Source: Shewanella morhuae (GTDB lineage: Bacteria; Pseudomonadota; Gammaproteobacteria; Enterobacterales; Shewanellaceae). From it: a stretch of DNA of 64,000 nt. The notes below the pieces were generated by a model. That model was not told the origin of the DNA. It did no database searches and saw nothing but the letters and a program-made list of their open reading frames with translations. Location: positions 1 to 64,000 of the forward strand of contig NZ_FTNN01000011.1 of assembly GCF_900156405.1 (NCBI RefSeq), read 5' to 3'. Below are positions 1 to 8,785 of this stretch, piece after piece (the stretch's first letter is position 1; the number at the start of each line of letters is the position of its first letter). Made by a program: the position numbers and the translations under genes.

Positions 1-247
1 CAAGGTTAATACGCTCAATTTCTCGTTTAAGTGCCCTTATTTCAATCTGCTCAGGCGTCATGGGTGAGGCTTTAGGAGCAATCCCTTGGCGCTCGACCTG
101 AAGCTGCGTTACCCACTTACTGACCGTTGATTTACCTACGTTCATGGCTTTGGCTGCCGCTTCTTGTGTATAGCCCTGGTCAATGACTAATTGGGCAGTT
201 TCGAGCTTAATCGCTGCGCTATATCGTGCACGTTTACTTTTATTCAT
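1..247 (-). CDS. IS3-family transposase OrfA, N-terminal part (runs off the left edge)
   Basis: Reading leftward from the ATG at 247 gives about 82 codons without a stop, starting MNKSKRARYSAAIKLETAQL. This is the helix-turn-helix N-terminus typical of the small OrfA protein of IS3-family elements; the segment with GYTQEAAAKAMNVGKSTVSKW is the HTH. OrfA binds the element's ends and is usually extended into the DDE transposase OrfAB by ribosomal frameshifting; OrfB lies outside the window. The gene reads from the terminal repeat at 309–321 into the element, as expected. Whether the complete element is active cannot be seen. Family call is confident; the exact IS name is not given. Confidence 0.85.
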   Translation of the reverse strand, partial: MNKSKRARYSAAIKLETAQLVIDQGYTQEAAAKAMNVGKSTVSKWVTQLQVERQGIAPKASPMTPEQIEIRALKREIERINL

Positions 248-321
248 TTTGTCACCTAAATTCGCTATGAATGAGATCATAACATTTCTTATTAGGTGGC
301 CAAATTCACTATGCCACTACA
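1..321 (-). mobile_element. One end of an IS3-family insertion sequence
   Basis: On the minus strand the sequence starts at 321 with TGTAGTGGCATAG and continues through a GGCCACC motif to the OrfA start at 247. IS3-family elements begin 5'-TG, have inverted ends of about 25 bp and place orfA within about 100 bp of the left end, all of which fits. The other end lies left of the window. No flanking target duplication can be judged from one end. Confidence 0.75.
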
Positions 322-456
322 GGTTTCTGAGCTTATGAACGAGAGCCATGGAGAGTGAACTGGCAATTAAACAGGGATGTTGTTCCAGTCCGTCCTTGGA
401 TGCTCGACTGCTCCATCCATGGGGCGGTCGTCTCGCTAATCACTGTAGTGGCATAG
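309..456. repeat. Two inverted 13-bp copies of the IS end, 122 bp apart
   Basis: CTATGCCACTACA at 309–321 and its exact reverse complement TGTAGTGGCATAG at 444–456. The first is the outer tip of the IS3-family element. The second has the same 5'-TG tip pointing the other way, and beyond the 13 bp the sequences diverge. The 122 bp between them has no recognisable gene. The second copy may be the stub of another element of the group. Confidence 0.7.
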
Positions 457-901
457 CGCACCTTTTGTGCGTTCGTGTTGTCTGTAAGTTCAAAAGGCTA
501 GAGCTAGCACTAACAATTACTGTATTTGTTATTTCAATTGGTTATGTGGCCACTATTTTTTAGAATTAGTTATAGATGTTTTAGAAAAGCCGATTTGTTA
601 AGGCATGAAAAAATGCTGAGTACACTTTTGGACAGATACACGTTAGAGCATTTACTTTAGTGCGAGTGGATCTGATGAGAAAAATATCTCAACTTCCCTA
701 ATTTACTCCGACCCTTTAATCCCCTTACTAGGTGAACTGTAAGGATTAAATTATTCATAAATAGCAGCTTAAAAAAATGTTTCCATGTAACAATGTGTTG
801 TATTCGTTTGATGTACACGTTACCAAATAGGAGTTGATAATTTTGCAGCGATTTTTCAATCTTTTTTTAACATCACTACATGCTTTATAATTACGATTGT
901 T
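457..901. other. AT-rich gap between the IS remnant and the accessory membrane gene
   Basis: No convincing gene. It contains one hairpin (715–750): left arm TTTAATCCCCTTAC and right arm GTAAGGATTAAA pair over 12 bp with a 2-nt bulge. There is no U-run after it, so it is not a clear terminator. An AGGAG-like motif at 829–833 lies close to the open frame of the next gene. Confidence 0.4.
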
Positions 902-1525
902 TTGTACAGTTTTATTATATTAGCTTTGGGTTGGATTCTAGGTGGGCACTCTGCAGATCCCGATTTATTTACACCAACCTTAGGCTACTTTAGTGATTTA
1001 GGTTCTTTTCTTGGTGGTGCAGGCACTATAGGCTTACTTATTTTTTCGATAAGAACAGTATCATCATGGAAAAAACAACATAAGCATCAACATAGATTTA
1101 ATACTATCACTCAAATTTTACATGCCTATGATGAATTATCTACCGTATTTGATGAATACTGGATTTTGCTCTTGTTGCAGTCATCTGAGATTAAATGTAA
1201 GGAAAATTTACAAAAAATGGCGTTAAGTTTCGATGAGGGGTTAAAAGAAAAGAAAGTGCGATGGAAAAATTTTAGTTTTGAATCAATATTTTCAAATATG
1301 GATTTATCATTCGAACATGATGAAATAAACGAGTTAAGAAAGAATAGTGAGCTAGTCAAAGAAATTATGAGCAGTAAAATAAGCAAAATTTCAGGATCAA
1401 ACCAGCAGTATTTTTCAGAACAATTCTCTAATTTCTACCCTAGCCCAAGCAAAAATATGAAAGATGTGAAAGACCTTATAAAACAAGTGAAGCAAAATGC
1501 AGTTAGCATGGTCAAGGATAACTAA
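902..1525 (+). CDS. Unrecognised accessory membrane protein, cytoplasmic C-terminal domain
   Basis: 207 codons from a TTG at 902. I do not recognise the family. Visible: a hydrophobic segment at the very N-terminus (about residues 2–15), a glycine-rich second hydrophobic stretch (about 30–50, including LGSFLGGAG), then a basic, charged, probably helical cytoplasmic region rich in Lys, Glu and Ser. The start is doubtful: the frame stays open upstream to 812 and encodes more hydrophobic residues, so the first membrane helix probably begins before 902, although no ATG is available there. Low GC and position between two IS remnants suggest recent acquisition. The layout of short N-terminal membrane anchor plus soluble domain is shared by some putative abortive-infection proteins, but no diagnostic motif supports that. 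Confidence 0.55.
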   Translation: MYSFIILALGWILGGHSADPDLFTPTLGYFSDLGSFLGGAGTIGLLIFSIRTVSSWKKQHKHQHRFNTITQILHAYDELSTVFDEYWILLLLQSSEIKCKENLQKMALSFDEGLKEKKVRWKNFSFESIFSNMDLSFEHDEINELRKNSELVKEIMSSKISKISGSNQQYFSEQFSNFYPSPSKNMKDVKDLIKQVKQNAVSMVKDN

Positions 1526-1599
1526 AACATATCATCAGTGTCCCTCTCTAGGTATACCAATATGACTGAGGCTGTTCATAATTCTGTGTCAGGTTAATT

Positions 1600-1761
1600 T
1601 CACAGATCGATATGGTTTTCTAAGCGCCCCTCAAAATGGATTGAGAACTGTGATAGCGTCAAATTCCAGTTTTGGATGGGATGCGTCCAGCGCTCAAAGG
1701 CCTTCAATATACCCGCGTAAAGCAGCTTGAGTAAACTGTTCTCGTTAGAAAGATTTCCAAG
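1600..1761 (-). pseudogene. IS256-family (Mutator-type) transposase, C-terminal fragment
   Basis: The last about 50 codons of a minus-strand frame ending at 1600 read NENSLLKLLYAGILKAFERW and then PIQNWNLTLSQFSIHFEGRL. This is the conserved tail of IS256-family transposases (…LLKLLYLA…KKWT.PI.NW…LNQ.AI.FE.R). The frame extends to 1839 but the upstream residues do not resemble a transposase and the catalytic DDE core is absent. It is a dead remnant marking an old insertion and later deletion. Confidence 0.75.
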
Positions 1762-1839
1762 CCACCCATGATGCGAAACATAACCTACAACACCTAAGTC
1801 GCGTTTACCAAAGGTATTTTTACAGAGGTTGAAAGTCAC

Positions 1840-2563
1840 ATTTCCGAGAGGTTTTAGTCGTTTTATATTAATTTTCCTATAGTTAGCTGAAATTGGATGG
1901 ATTAAGTTCGAGCCATATTCTCTTTCCTACCAATACTTCATTTACCCTAATGAGGTAGGCTTTTGCCTCTTGTTAGTTAACGTAGGATTCAAGATCTGAC
2001 GCTGTAGAGCCATCATATAAACCATCAATGCCTATATCTTCTTTACTCCAAAATTTTGAATCAAAATAATAAAATTGGAGTAGACGTTGTTGCGTCACTT
2101 ATTTTTAAATTGATAAGACTGACGTTTGACATCATTCATCCTGGTTACCTGCGTTTTAGTATTGATGCTTGGCACTGAAACATCCTGTTATCGAGCGTAT
2201 ATAATGCTATAGAGTTTTGCTTTGCTGAGGTAGCTTATTTATTTCAAGTGATTAGTAGCAGGCTGAAATCGGCAGAAGCTTGCGAACCGTTACAGCTAGC
2301 GCATATGCTTTGGTGGATGTGAGCGAATATCGACGTTTAAATTGGCGTAAGTTACGCAGCTAACTTGTAGTCTTATCTTAAATCAGCATAATGCTTCGAG
2401 CCGTTAAGCTTAACGCTATTGTTTATGGTAGCGGTTTGCGGCACTAACCAGTGCTTGTGGTTAAGTAAAGTCATCACAATGCACTCGCTCAGCAGCCCGC
2501 AGCAGCTTATAGTGTGGCCTTACTACATTGTTTTATAACGCTCCCTAACACCTTGATTAAGGA
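1840..2563. other. Gene-free gap of about 720 bp before yoaA
   Basis: No recognisable gene in either strand; only short, broken frames. ACTCCAA near 2048 is mirrored by TTGGAGT about 30 bp later, a weak hairpin. This is probably the scarred junction between the accessory patch and the conserved backbone, plus the yoaA promoter region. I see no clear attachment site or IS end. Confidence 0.4.
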
Positions 2564-4585
2564 TTGATTCTCCCTTTGACTCGCTCCCGCCAACCGACAT
2601 CAAAGCCTGCTGTCTCCAAAGAGAAAGCCGCTAAACCCGTTGCCGCAAAAGGCGCTGCTGCGGTGAGTCGACTTGCGGGCGAAGTGCAACGGGCATTTTT
2701 GCCCGATGGAGTTTTGTCTAAGCATATTCAAGGGTTTAGTGCCAGAGCAAGCCAAATGCAGATGGCGCAGGAGGTGAGTGAGGCGATAGCAGCAACAGGC
2801 AATGTGGTGATAGAAGCGGGGACAGGCGTAGGTAAAACCTTTGCGTATTTGATCCCCGCGATATTGAGTGGTAAGCAAGTTATTGTCAGTACGGGCAGTA
2901 AAAATCTGCAAGAGCAGTTGTTTTTTAAAGATTTACCCGCGCTGGTCACCATGTTGGGGATTGAGCCCAAATTGGCGCTGTTAAAGGGGCGTAATAATTA
3001 TCTGTGCCAGTGGCGACTCGATAAACAAATGAGCGAGGCGACGCATATCGAGGCGCGCTTGTTGGATGATTTATTGAAAATCAATCAATGGGCGAGCACC
3101 TGTAAAGGTGGCGATATTGGTGGTTTAACCTCAGTGCCAGAAAACTCATCGGCGCTGCCGCTAGTGGTCAGCACCAAGGAAACTTGTATTGGTAAGCGCT
3201 GCGATTTTTATGATGTCTGCTTTACCCGCAAAGCGCGCAGCCGTGCCATGGATGCCAAAATCATTGTAGTTAACCATCATTTATTTTTTGCTGATAGCGT
3301 GTTGAAAGATACCGGCTTTGCTGAGCTATTACCCGATGCAGACGTGGTGATTTTTGATGAAGCGCATTTATTACCCGACATTTGTGTTAACTATTTTGGC
3401 CAGCAATGTTCGAGTCGCACTATCGATGATTTTATTCAAAAGCTACTGGTTATTTATCAAACTGAATTGACTGATACCGGACAACTCGATCAATTTTGCC
3501 AGCGCTGCCTTGTTAAATTAAGTGATTGGCATAATCAGTTATATGCCTGCGGTGAATCCGATTGGCGTTTAGTGTTGGCTAATAAAGCACTCGCGAGCGC
3601 ATCATGGGATTTATTAGCGGAATTAACCGCGCTACAAAAATTATTAATGGCCCATATTGGTCGTAGTGAATTATTAGACGAGATTACCATTAAATTAGCG
3701 GAGCTGAATAATAAGCTCAGTGTGTTTTTTAACTGTGATAATAATCAGGCGGCTTACAGCATCGAATTTAGTAGCCGTTTTGTGGTGCTGCGAATTTCAC
3801 CGATTAATATTTCCCGTGAGTGTCAGCAGCTATTTGTGCCTGATACCAGCTGGATATTTACCTCGGCAACCTTGCAGGTTAACCGTAGTCTTGCCCATTT
3901 TGCTCGGGAGATGGGCATTGTCGATTCAAAGCAAAGCATTCTCGACAGTCCCTTCGATTATCCCCACCAAGCGGTATTTTGTGTGCCGCGGCAACTGGGT
4001 AGTGTGACCAATCAACAGCAAGCATTAAAACAGTTAGTAGATGTGTGCGTGCAAGCGATTGATGCGGCGCAGGGCCGTACTTTTATTTTATTTACCAGCC
4101 ATAAAATGCTCGAACAAACGGCGCTGGCACTGCGAACGCGCACCCAGTATCCGCTGCTGGTACAAGGTCAAGCGGGTAAACAAAGCCTGCTGACTAAGTT
4201 TCGCCAACTCGGCAATGCGGTGTTGCTCGGCACCAGTAGTTTCTGGGAAGGGGTGGATATGCGCGGCAAGCTACTGAGCTGCGTGATTATTGATAAGTTG
4301 CCTTTTGTATCGCCCGATGAGCCTTTGTATCGCGCCCGAGCCGATAATGTGAGTCGTCAGGGACTCGATCCTTTTACCGAAGTATCCTTGCCTCAGGCAA
4401 TTATTGCGCTTAAACAAGGAGTTGGGCGGCTTATTCGCGATGAGAAAGATCGCGGCGTGCTGATCCTTTGCGATAATCGCATTGTGAATCGCTATTACGG
4501 CCAAGCCTTTTTAAATTCCTTGCCGCCGATGGCGCGCACCCGTGACTTAGATAAAGCGCTGACTTTCTTGAGAGGGATATCTTGA
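2564..4585 (+). CDS. yoaA: ATP-dependent DNA helicase YoaA (DinG/XPD-like, iron-sulfur)
   Basis: Superfamily 2 helicase of the DinG/XPD type. In E. coli YoaA works with the clamp-loader subunit HolC in repair of stalled forks. Seen: Walker A EAGTGVGKT (about 84–92), DEAH box FDEAH (about 264–268), the cysteine set of the XPD-type 4Fe-4S cluster (NYLC and CIGKRCDFYDVC), helicase motif V/VI segments SSFWEGVDMRG and QGVGRLIRDEKDRGVL. The sequence aligns along the full length of E. coli YoaA. The TTG at 2564 is an arbitrary start: similarity begins at FLPDGVLSKHIQGF (about residue 45), and the in-frame GTG at 2663 is an alternative. The N-terminal Ala/Lys-rich stretch may not be translated. Confidence 0.93.
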   Translation: MILPLTRSRQPTSKPAVSKEKAAKPVAAKGAAAVSRLAGEVQRAFLPDGVLSKHIQGFSARASQMQMAQEVSEAIAATGNVVIEAGTGVGKTFAYLIPAILSGKQVIVSTGSKNLQEQLFFKDLPALVTMLGIEPKLALLKGRNNYLCQWRLDKQMSEATHIEARLLDDLLKINQWASTCKGGDIGGLTSVPENSSALPLVVSTKETCIGKRCDFYDVCFTRKARSRAMDAKIIVVNHHLFFADSVLKDTGFAELLPDADVVIFDEAHLLPDICVNYFGQQCSSRTIDDFIQKLLVIYQTELTDTGQLDQFCQRCLVKLSDWHNQLYACGESDWRLVLANKALASASWDLLAELTALQKLLMAHIGRSELLDEITIKLAELNNKLSVFFNCDNNQAAYSIEFSSRFVVLRISPINISRECQQLFVPDTSWIFTSATLQVNRSLAHFAREMGIVDSKQSILDSPFDYPHQAVFCVPRQLGSVTNQQQALKQLVDVCVQAIDAAQGRTFILFTSHKMLEQTALALRTRTQYPLLVQGQAGKQSLLTKFRQLGNAVLLGTSSFWEGVDMRGKLLSCVIIDKLPFVSPDEPLYRARADNVSRQGLDPFTEVSLPQAIIALKQGVGRLIRDEKDRGVLILCDNRIVNRYYGQAFLNSLPPMARTRDLDKALTFLRGIS

Positions 4586-4743
4586 GGATTAATCAGATAT
4601 TTACTGGTTATATATCAATAATATTAAAGCGTAGATAAAACTTGCCACTTACAATCAGTAGGTGACAAGTCCCGTTGAAATTAGGCTAAACAGCATTTAG
4701 CCTAATGATGTTGTTCAACATAAATTTTTACAATGATAGGCAA

Positions 4744-5034
4744 TTAATGGCAGTCTTTACAGGAATCAGCAGGTGCTTTTTCTTCGTGGGCGATATGGCA
4801 AGTCGTGCATTCTACTACGCCATCATGCTTAGCATGAGCTTCCCCTGTGAGGGTTTTCATTTCACCATGGCATGAAATACATTGCTGATTTTCAAACGCT
4901 AAATCTGCAGAAGGCGCTTTATCCTTGTGACAAGATTCACAATCAGCTCTTTCAGAATGGCTATCGGCAAGTGATGCCGCCATTATATTTGTCGACAAGC
5001 ACAGTGCAGCGACTAGCATCATCTTTTTAAACAT
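4744..5034 (-). CDS. Small periplasmic tetraheme cytochrome c
   Basis: 96 residues with a Sec signal peptide (MFKKMMLVAALCLSTNIMAA) and four CXXCH haem c sites: CESCH, CISCH, CTTCH and CKDCH, the last being the C-terminus. Additional His residues could be distal ligands. It resembles the Shewanella small tetraheme cytochrome and the haem domain of flavocytochrome c fumarate reductase. Such proteins shuttle electrons across the periplasm from CymA-type quinol dehydrogenases to terminal reductases. It stands alone with no reductase next to it. AAGGAA sits correctly before the ATG. Upstream DNA holds an FNR-like site and an inverted repeat. Cytochrome assignment is certain; the partner is unknown. 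Confidence 0.93.
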   Translation of the reverse strand: MFKKMMLVAALCLSTNIMAASLADSHSERADCESCHKDKAPSADLAFENQQCISCHGEMKTLTGEAHAKHDGVVECTTCHIAHEEKAPADSCKDCH

Positions 5035-5115
5035 ATCATTTTCCTTCTTTTATTTTTAGGTTAAATCATCATTCTCAAACCGGTATATTATTTATTTTAA
5101 ATTATATCTTTTGTG

Positions 5116-5131
5116 TGAAATGTTTATTTCA
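5116..5131. promoter_or_regulatory. Inverted repeat TGAAAT-N4-ATTTCA upstream of the cytochrome gene
   Basis: Perfect 6-bp arms (5116–5121 and 5126–5131), about 82 bp before the cytochrome ATG on its strand. It has operator geometry; the binding protein is unknown. Confidence 0.35.
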
Positions 5132-5252
5132 TGCTGCATTAATATGTAGCAAACTAATTGTAGGTTAATAAATTAGGTGTCAATATCTACCTTTAATGTT
5201 TTTAAATTAAGCTATTCACGTCGCTATAATAATTTTTTAAAGGTATAAAATA

Positions 5253-5266
5253 TTGATCGTTGTCAA
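5253..5266. promoter_or_regulatory. FNR/EtrA-like box upstream of the cytochrome gene
   Basis: TTGATCGTTGTCAA matches the FNR consensus TTGAT-N4-ATCAA at 9 of 10 positions. It lies about 220 bp before the cytochrome start codon. Anaerobic control would suit a respiratory cytochrome; distance makes the link uncertain. Confidence 0.4.
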
Positions 5267-5352
5267 AAATGGCTGAGTTAATGATTGTTTAGTTTAAAAG
5301 TATGACTAAGGCGATGCGGAGGGTTTTATTATTCTAATGAATTAATCTGCGT

Positions 5353-5381
5353 TGCATAATTCTGATTATTAGAATTATGCA
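5353..5381. repeat. Perfect 11-bp inverted repeat, 7-nt loop
   Basis: TGCATAATTCT (5353–5363) and AGAATTATGCA (5371–5381). It lies between the 3' end of the DUF938 gene and the cytochrome promoter region. No T-run follows on either strand, so an operator or a plain transcript-end hairpin are both possible. Confidence 0.5.
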
Positions 5382-5418
5382 TTTAAAGAGGCGTTGAATT
5401 CGGGCTTAATGACTAAAG

Positions 5419-6042
5419 TCAGTCTCGCACAAATTGCAATAAACGATTATTTGCTGGCATTGCGACATCTTGCTCAAGTGTGAACCCTTGTTCGCTGGCT
5501 AAACAGCAAATCCATTCTATATCGCGAATGCCACTGGCGGGATCGCGTTGTTTTAAAAAACCATCAAATTGACGATTGCTGTCACTGCTAAATTCGCCTT
5601 GGTAGTTAAACGGGCCGTAAATACACAGAGTGTTAAGTTGAGGTAGATACAGTCCAAGGCCGCTAAAAAACGCTTCTACCATGTTTTTGCTCATAATATG
5701 CAAAGTATTGGCGCTGAAAACGGCGTCAATCTCGGGTGTTAAGCCGTCCACCGGCCATGGCGCAGTAACATCAAGAATAAGTGGTAAGACTAGGTTGGTT
5801 GTGGTGTTTTCTTGCTCACAGCGCGCAGTCACACCCCCAATATATTCAGCTTGATCGCTAGTTTGCCAGATTAAATGGGGCAGATTGGCAGCAAAATACA
5901 CCGCATGTTGGCCCGTGCCGCTGCCGATTTCGAGTACATGTCGGTTGAGTGAGAATGCTTGTGTTAATACGGCTAGAATCGGCGCTTTGTTGTTCTCGCA
6001 GACTTGGGAAAAGGGCGCTTGGATAAGAGGTAATAGTGACAT
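5419..6042 (-). CDS. DUF938 family class I SAM-dependent methyltransferase
   Basis: 207 residues, full length for the DUF938 family. The SAM-binding glycine loop VLEIGSGTGQHAVYFA lies at about 37–52; the acidic residue after strand 2 and the NTLHIMS segment (about 112–118) are the family's motifs, and a conserved YGPFNYQGEFSSDSNRQFD segment follows. The substrate is not known. It is a single gene on the minus strand with its own upstream region. An alternative specific function cannot be read from sequence. Confidence 0.85.
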   Translation of the reverse strand: MSLLPLIQAPFSQVCENNKAPILAVLTQAFSLNRHVLEIGSGTGQHAVYFAANLPHLIWQTSDQAEYIGGVTARCEQENTTTNLVLPLILDVTAPWPVDGLTPEIDAVFSANTLHIMSKNMVEAFFSGLGLYLPQLNTLCIYGPFNYQGEFSSDSNRQFDGFLKQRDPASGIRDIEWICCLASEQGFTLEQDVAMPANNRLLQFVRD

Positions 6043-6442
6043 AATGGACTCTAGGCTGCTAAAAGATAAAAGAATAATAACGTCTCTAAGCCTACCTTAA
6101 GCTGACATAAAATATAAGATTAAAAGATAACGCGAGCATTCGCCTTTATACAATGTGTATCACAAACGCTAGCGTCCTCAAGGTTGAGGTCTATTATTTT
6201 TCGCTTCTTTTGGTGTTATGCCACTGTAATTCTGCTCTGGATTGAACGGATATTTCTACATACCGTTAAATGAAGGGGTTGGTCATCAAGCATGGGCGTT
6301 AAGATGTTGTATTACACTTTTTGTTAAAATAGGTAGTTAAAAATAGGTATTCAAAATGAGTGGTAAAGACCGATAGTGAAAACTGGCGCAAGTGTGCGCC
6401 GTTTTAGCTGTGATGGTTAACCTTGAACCATTTCGCTGGAGT
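6043..6442. other. Intergenic region of 400 bp
   Basis: No gene. It holds a short perfect hairpin CCTCAA-GG-TTGAGG (6176–6189) followed by a T-rich stretch, possibly a weak plus-strand terminator, and ATGTGTATCACA at 6154, which resembles half of a CRP site but lacks the other half at the right spacing. Confidence 0.3.
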
Positions 6443-7315
6443 CTATTCAATCAATTTTTCGGCAAGATAATCCACTAATACGCGGATCTTGGCCGACAGA
6501 TGACGGTTTTGGGGGTAAAGTGCCCAAATGCCTTCTTTGGCTTCGCGGTGACCGTCAAGTAAAGAGAGCAAATTTCCGGCATTTATATCATCCTCAATAT
6601 AATAATCAGGCAGTTGCACAATACCTATACCCTTTAGCGCAGCATCTCTTAGTGCGTAACCGCTGTTACAACTCAGGCCACCGCGTACTTTTATATTGCG
6701 CTCACGGCCGTTTTCCACAAAGCGCCAGTAATTATGATTCCCGATCAGGCAATTATGTTGATTGAGTTCAGACAGCGTATGCGGTTGGCCGTACTTTTCC
6801 ACATAACTCGGTGAGGCGGCCACATAATGCGTGCGGCTGCTGAGCGGTTTTGCCATTAAGCTCGAATCGGCAAGTTTGCCGAGACGAATCGCTAAATCGT
6901 AACCGCCTTCAACCAAGTCTAAGGTGCGGTTGGTTAAGTCGACGTTAAACTCCACACTGGGATATTGCACCATAAAATCATTGAGTAACGGCATGATGAA
7001 TTTCTCGCCGTAGGCCACGGGCGCGGTGAGTTTAACTAAGCCTTGGGGCGAATCTTTTAAATTAGAAATAGCGCGTTCGGCTTCTTCAAGCCCAGTTTGT
7101 AACTGGCGGCAATGGCGATAATAAATCGTGCCTTCTTCGGTTAGCGACACTTTGCGAGTGGTGCGGTAAAACAGTTTTGTGCCGAGACGATTTTCTAACG
7201 CACTGATTTGGCGGCTAACGTGGGCGGTGGAAATATTAAGCCGTTGGGCTGCGAGGGTGAAACTTTCGGCCTCCGCCACTGCGACAAACTCAGAAATACC
7301 ATCCCATAAATACAT
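6443..7315 (-). CDS. LysR-family regulator, divergent from frmA
   Basis: About 290 residues. N-terminal winged HTH (FVAVAEAESFTLAAQRLNIS … ISALENRLGTKLFYRTTRKV) and C-terminal periplasmic-binding-like effector domain from about residue 85 with PLLNDFMVQYPSVEFNVDLT. The group contains many activators of neighbouring dehydrogenase genes; here it is transcribed away from frmA–frmB and probably controls them, which is inference. I prefer the ATG at 7315 over the GTG at 7324 because GAG is spaced 8 nt before it. The effector is unknown, though formaldehyde-glutathione adduct would fit. Confidence 0.88.
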   Translation of the reverse strand: MYLWDGISEFVAVAEAESFTLAAQRLNISTAHVSRQISALENRLGTKLFYRTTRKVSLTEEGTIYYRHCRQLQTGLEEAERAISNLKDSPQGLVKLTAPVAYGEKFIMPLLNDFMVQYPSVEFNVDLTNRTLDLVEGGYDLAIRLGKLADSSLMAKPLSSRTHYVAASPSYVEKYGQPHTLSELNQHNCLIGNHNYWRFVENGRERNIKVRGGLSCNSGYALRDAALKGIGIVQLPDYYIEDDINAGNLLSLLDGHREAKEGIWALYPQNRHLSAKIRVLVDYLAEKLIE

Positions 7316-7352
7316 TGTTGTCACTCAGTAAAAATAAATTGCTTAAATAGTA

Positions 7353-7383
7353 GATTGTCTCTTGTTGAGAAACAAATACAATC
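7353..7383. promoter_or_regulatory. Candidate operator between LysR gene and frmA
   Basis: GATTGT (7353–7358) and ACAATC (7378–7383) flank an inner imperfect palindrome TTGTCTCTTGTTGAGAAACA. Dyad symmetry near the regulator's own start and about 135 bp from frmA is usual for LysR-type autoregulatory sites. Not proven. Confidence 0.4.
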
Positions 7384-7484
7384 ATCATTATTCAATGCTC
7401 CCTATGATATGTTGGGATCAGATTGAAACGGATGACAGCTATCATTTGCTCATCTAATTATTCATTTACTTATTATTAATGTAA

Positions 7485-8657
<1,173 letters not shown>

Positions 8658-8785
8658 GCGGTTTTGCATTTCAAACTGACGCTTCAGGTTGATGTATTAA
8701 ACGGACAGACAGAGTTAAATCTGTCTGTTGTTTTGCCAGCTAAGCAGGCGATAAACTTTGTGACGTTGAGTTTAAAAGGACTTGT

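Noticed and set aside
348..563. 71-codon plus-strand frame across the two IS tips
   Set aside because: It starts between the inverted IS ends and reads through the second one; composition is unlike a protein and no family is recognised.
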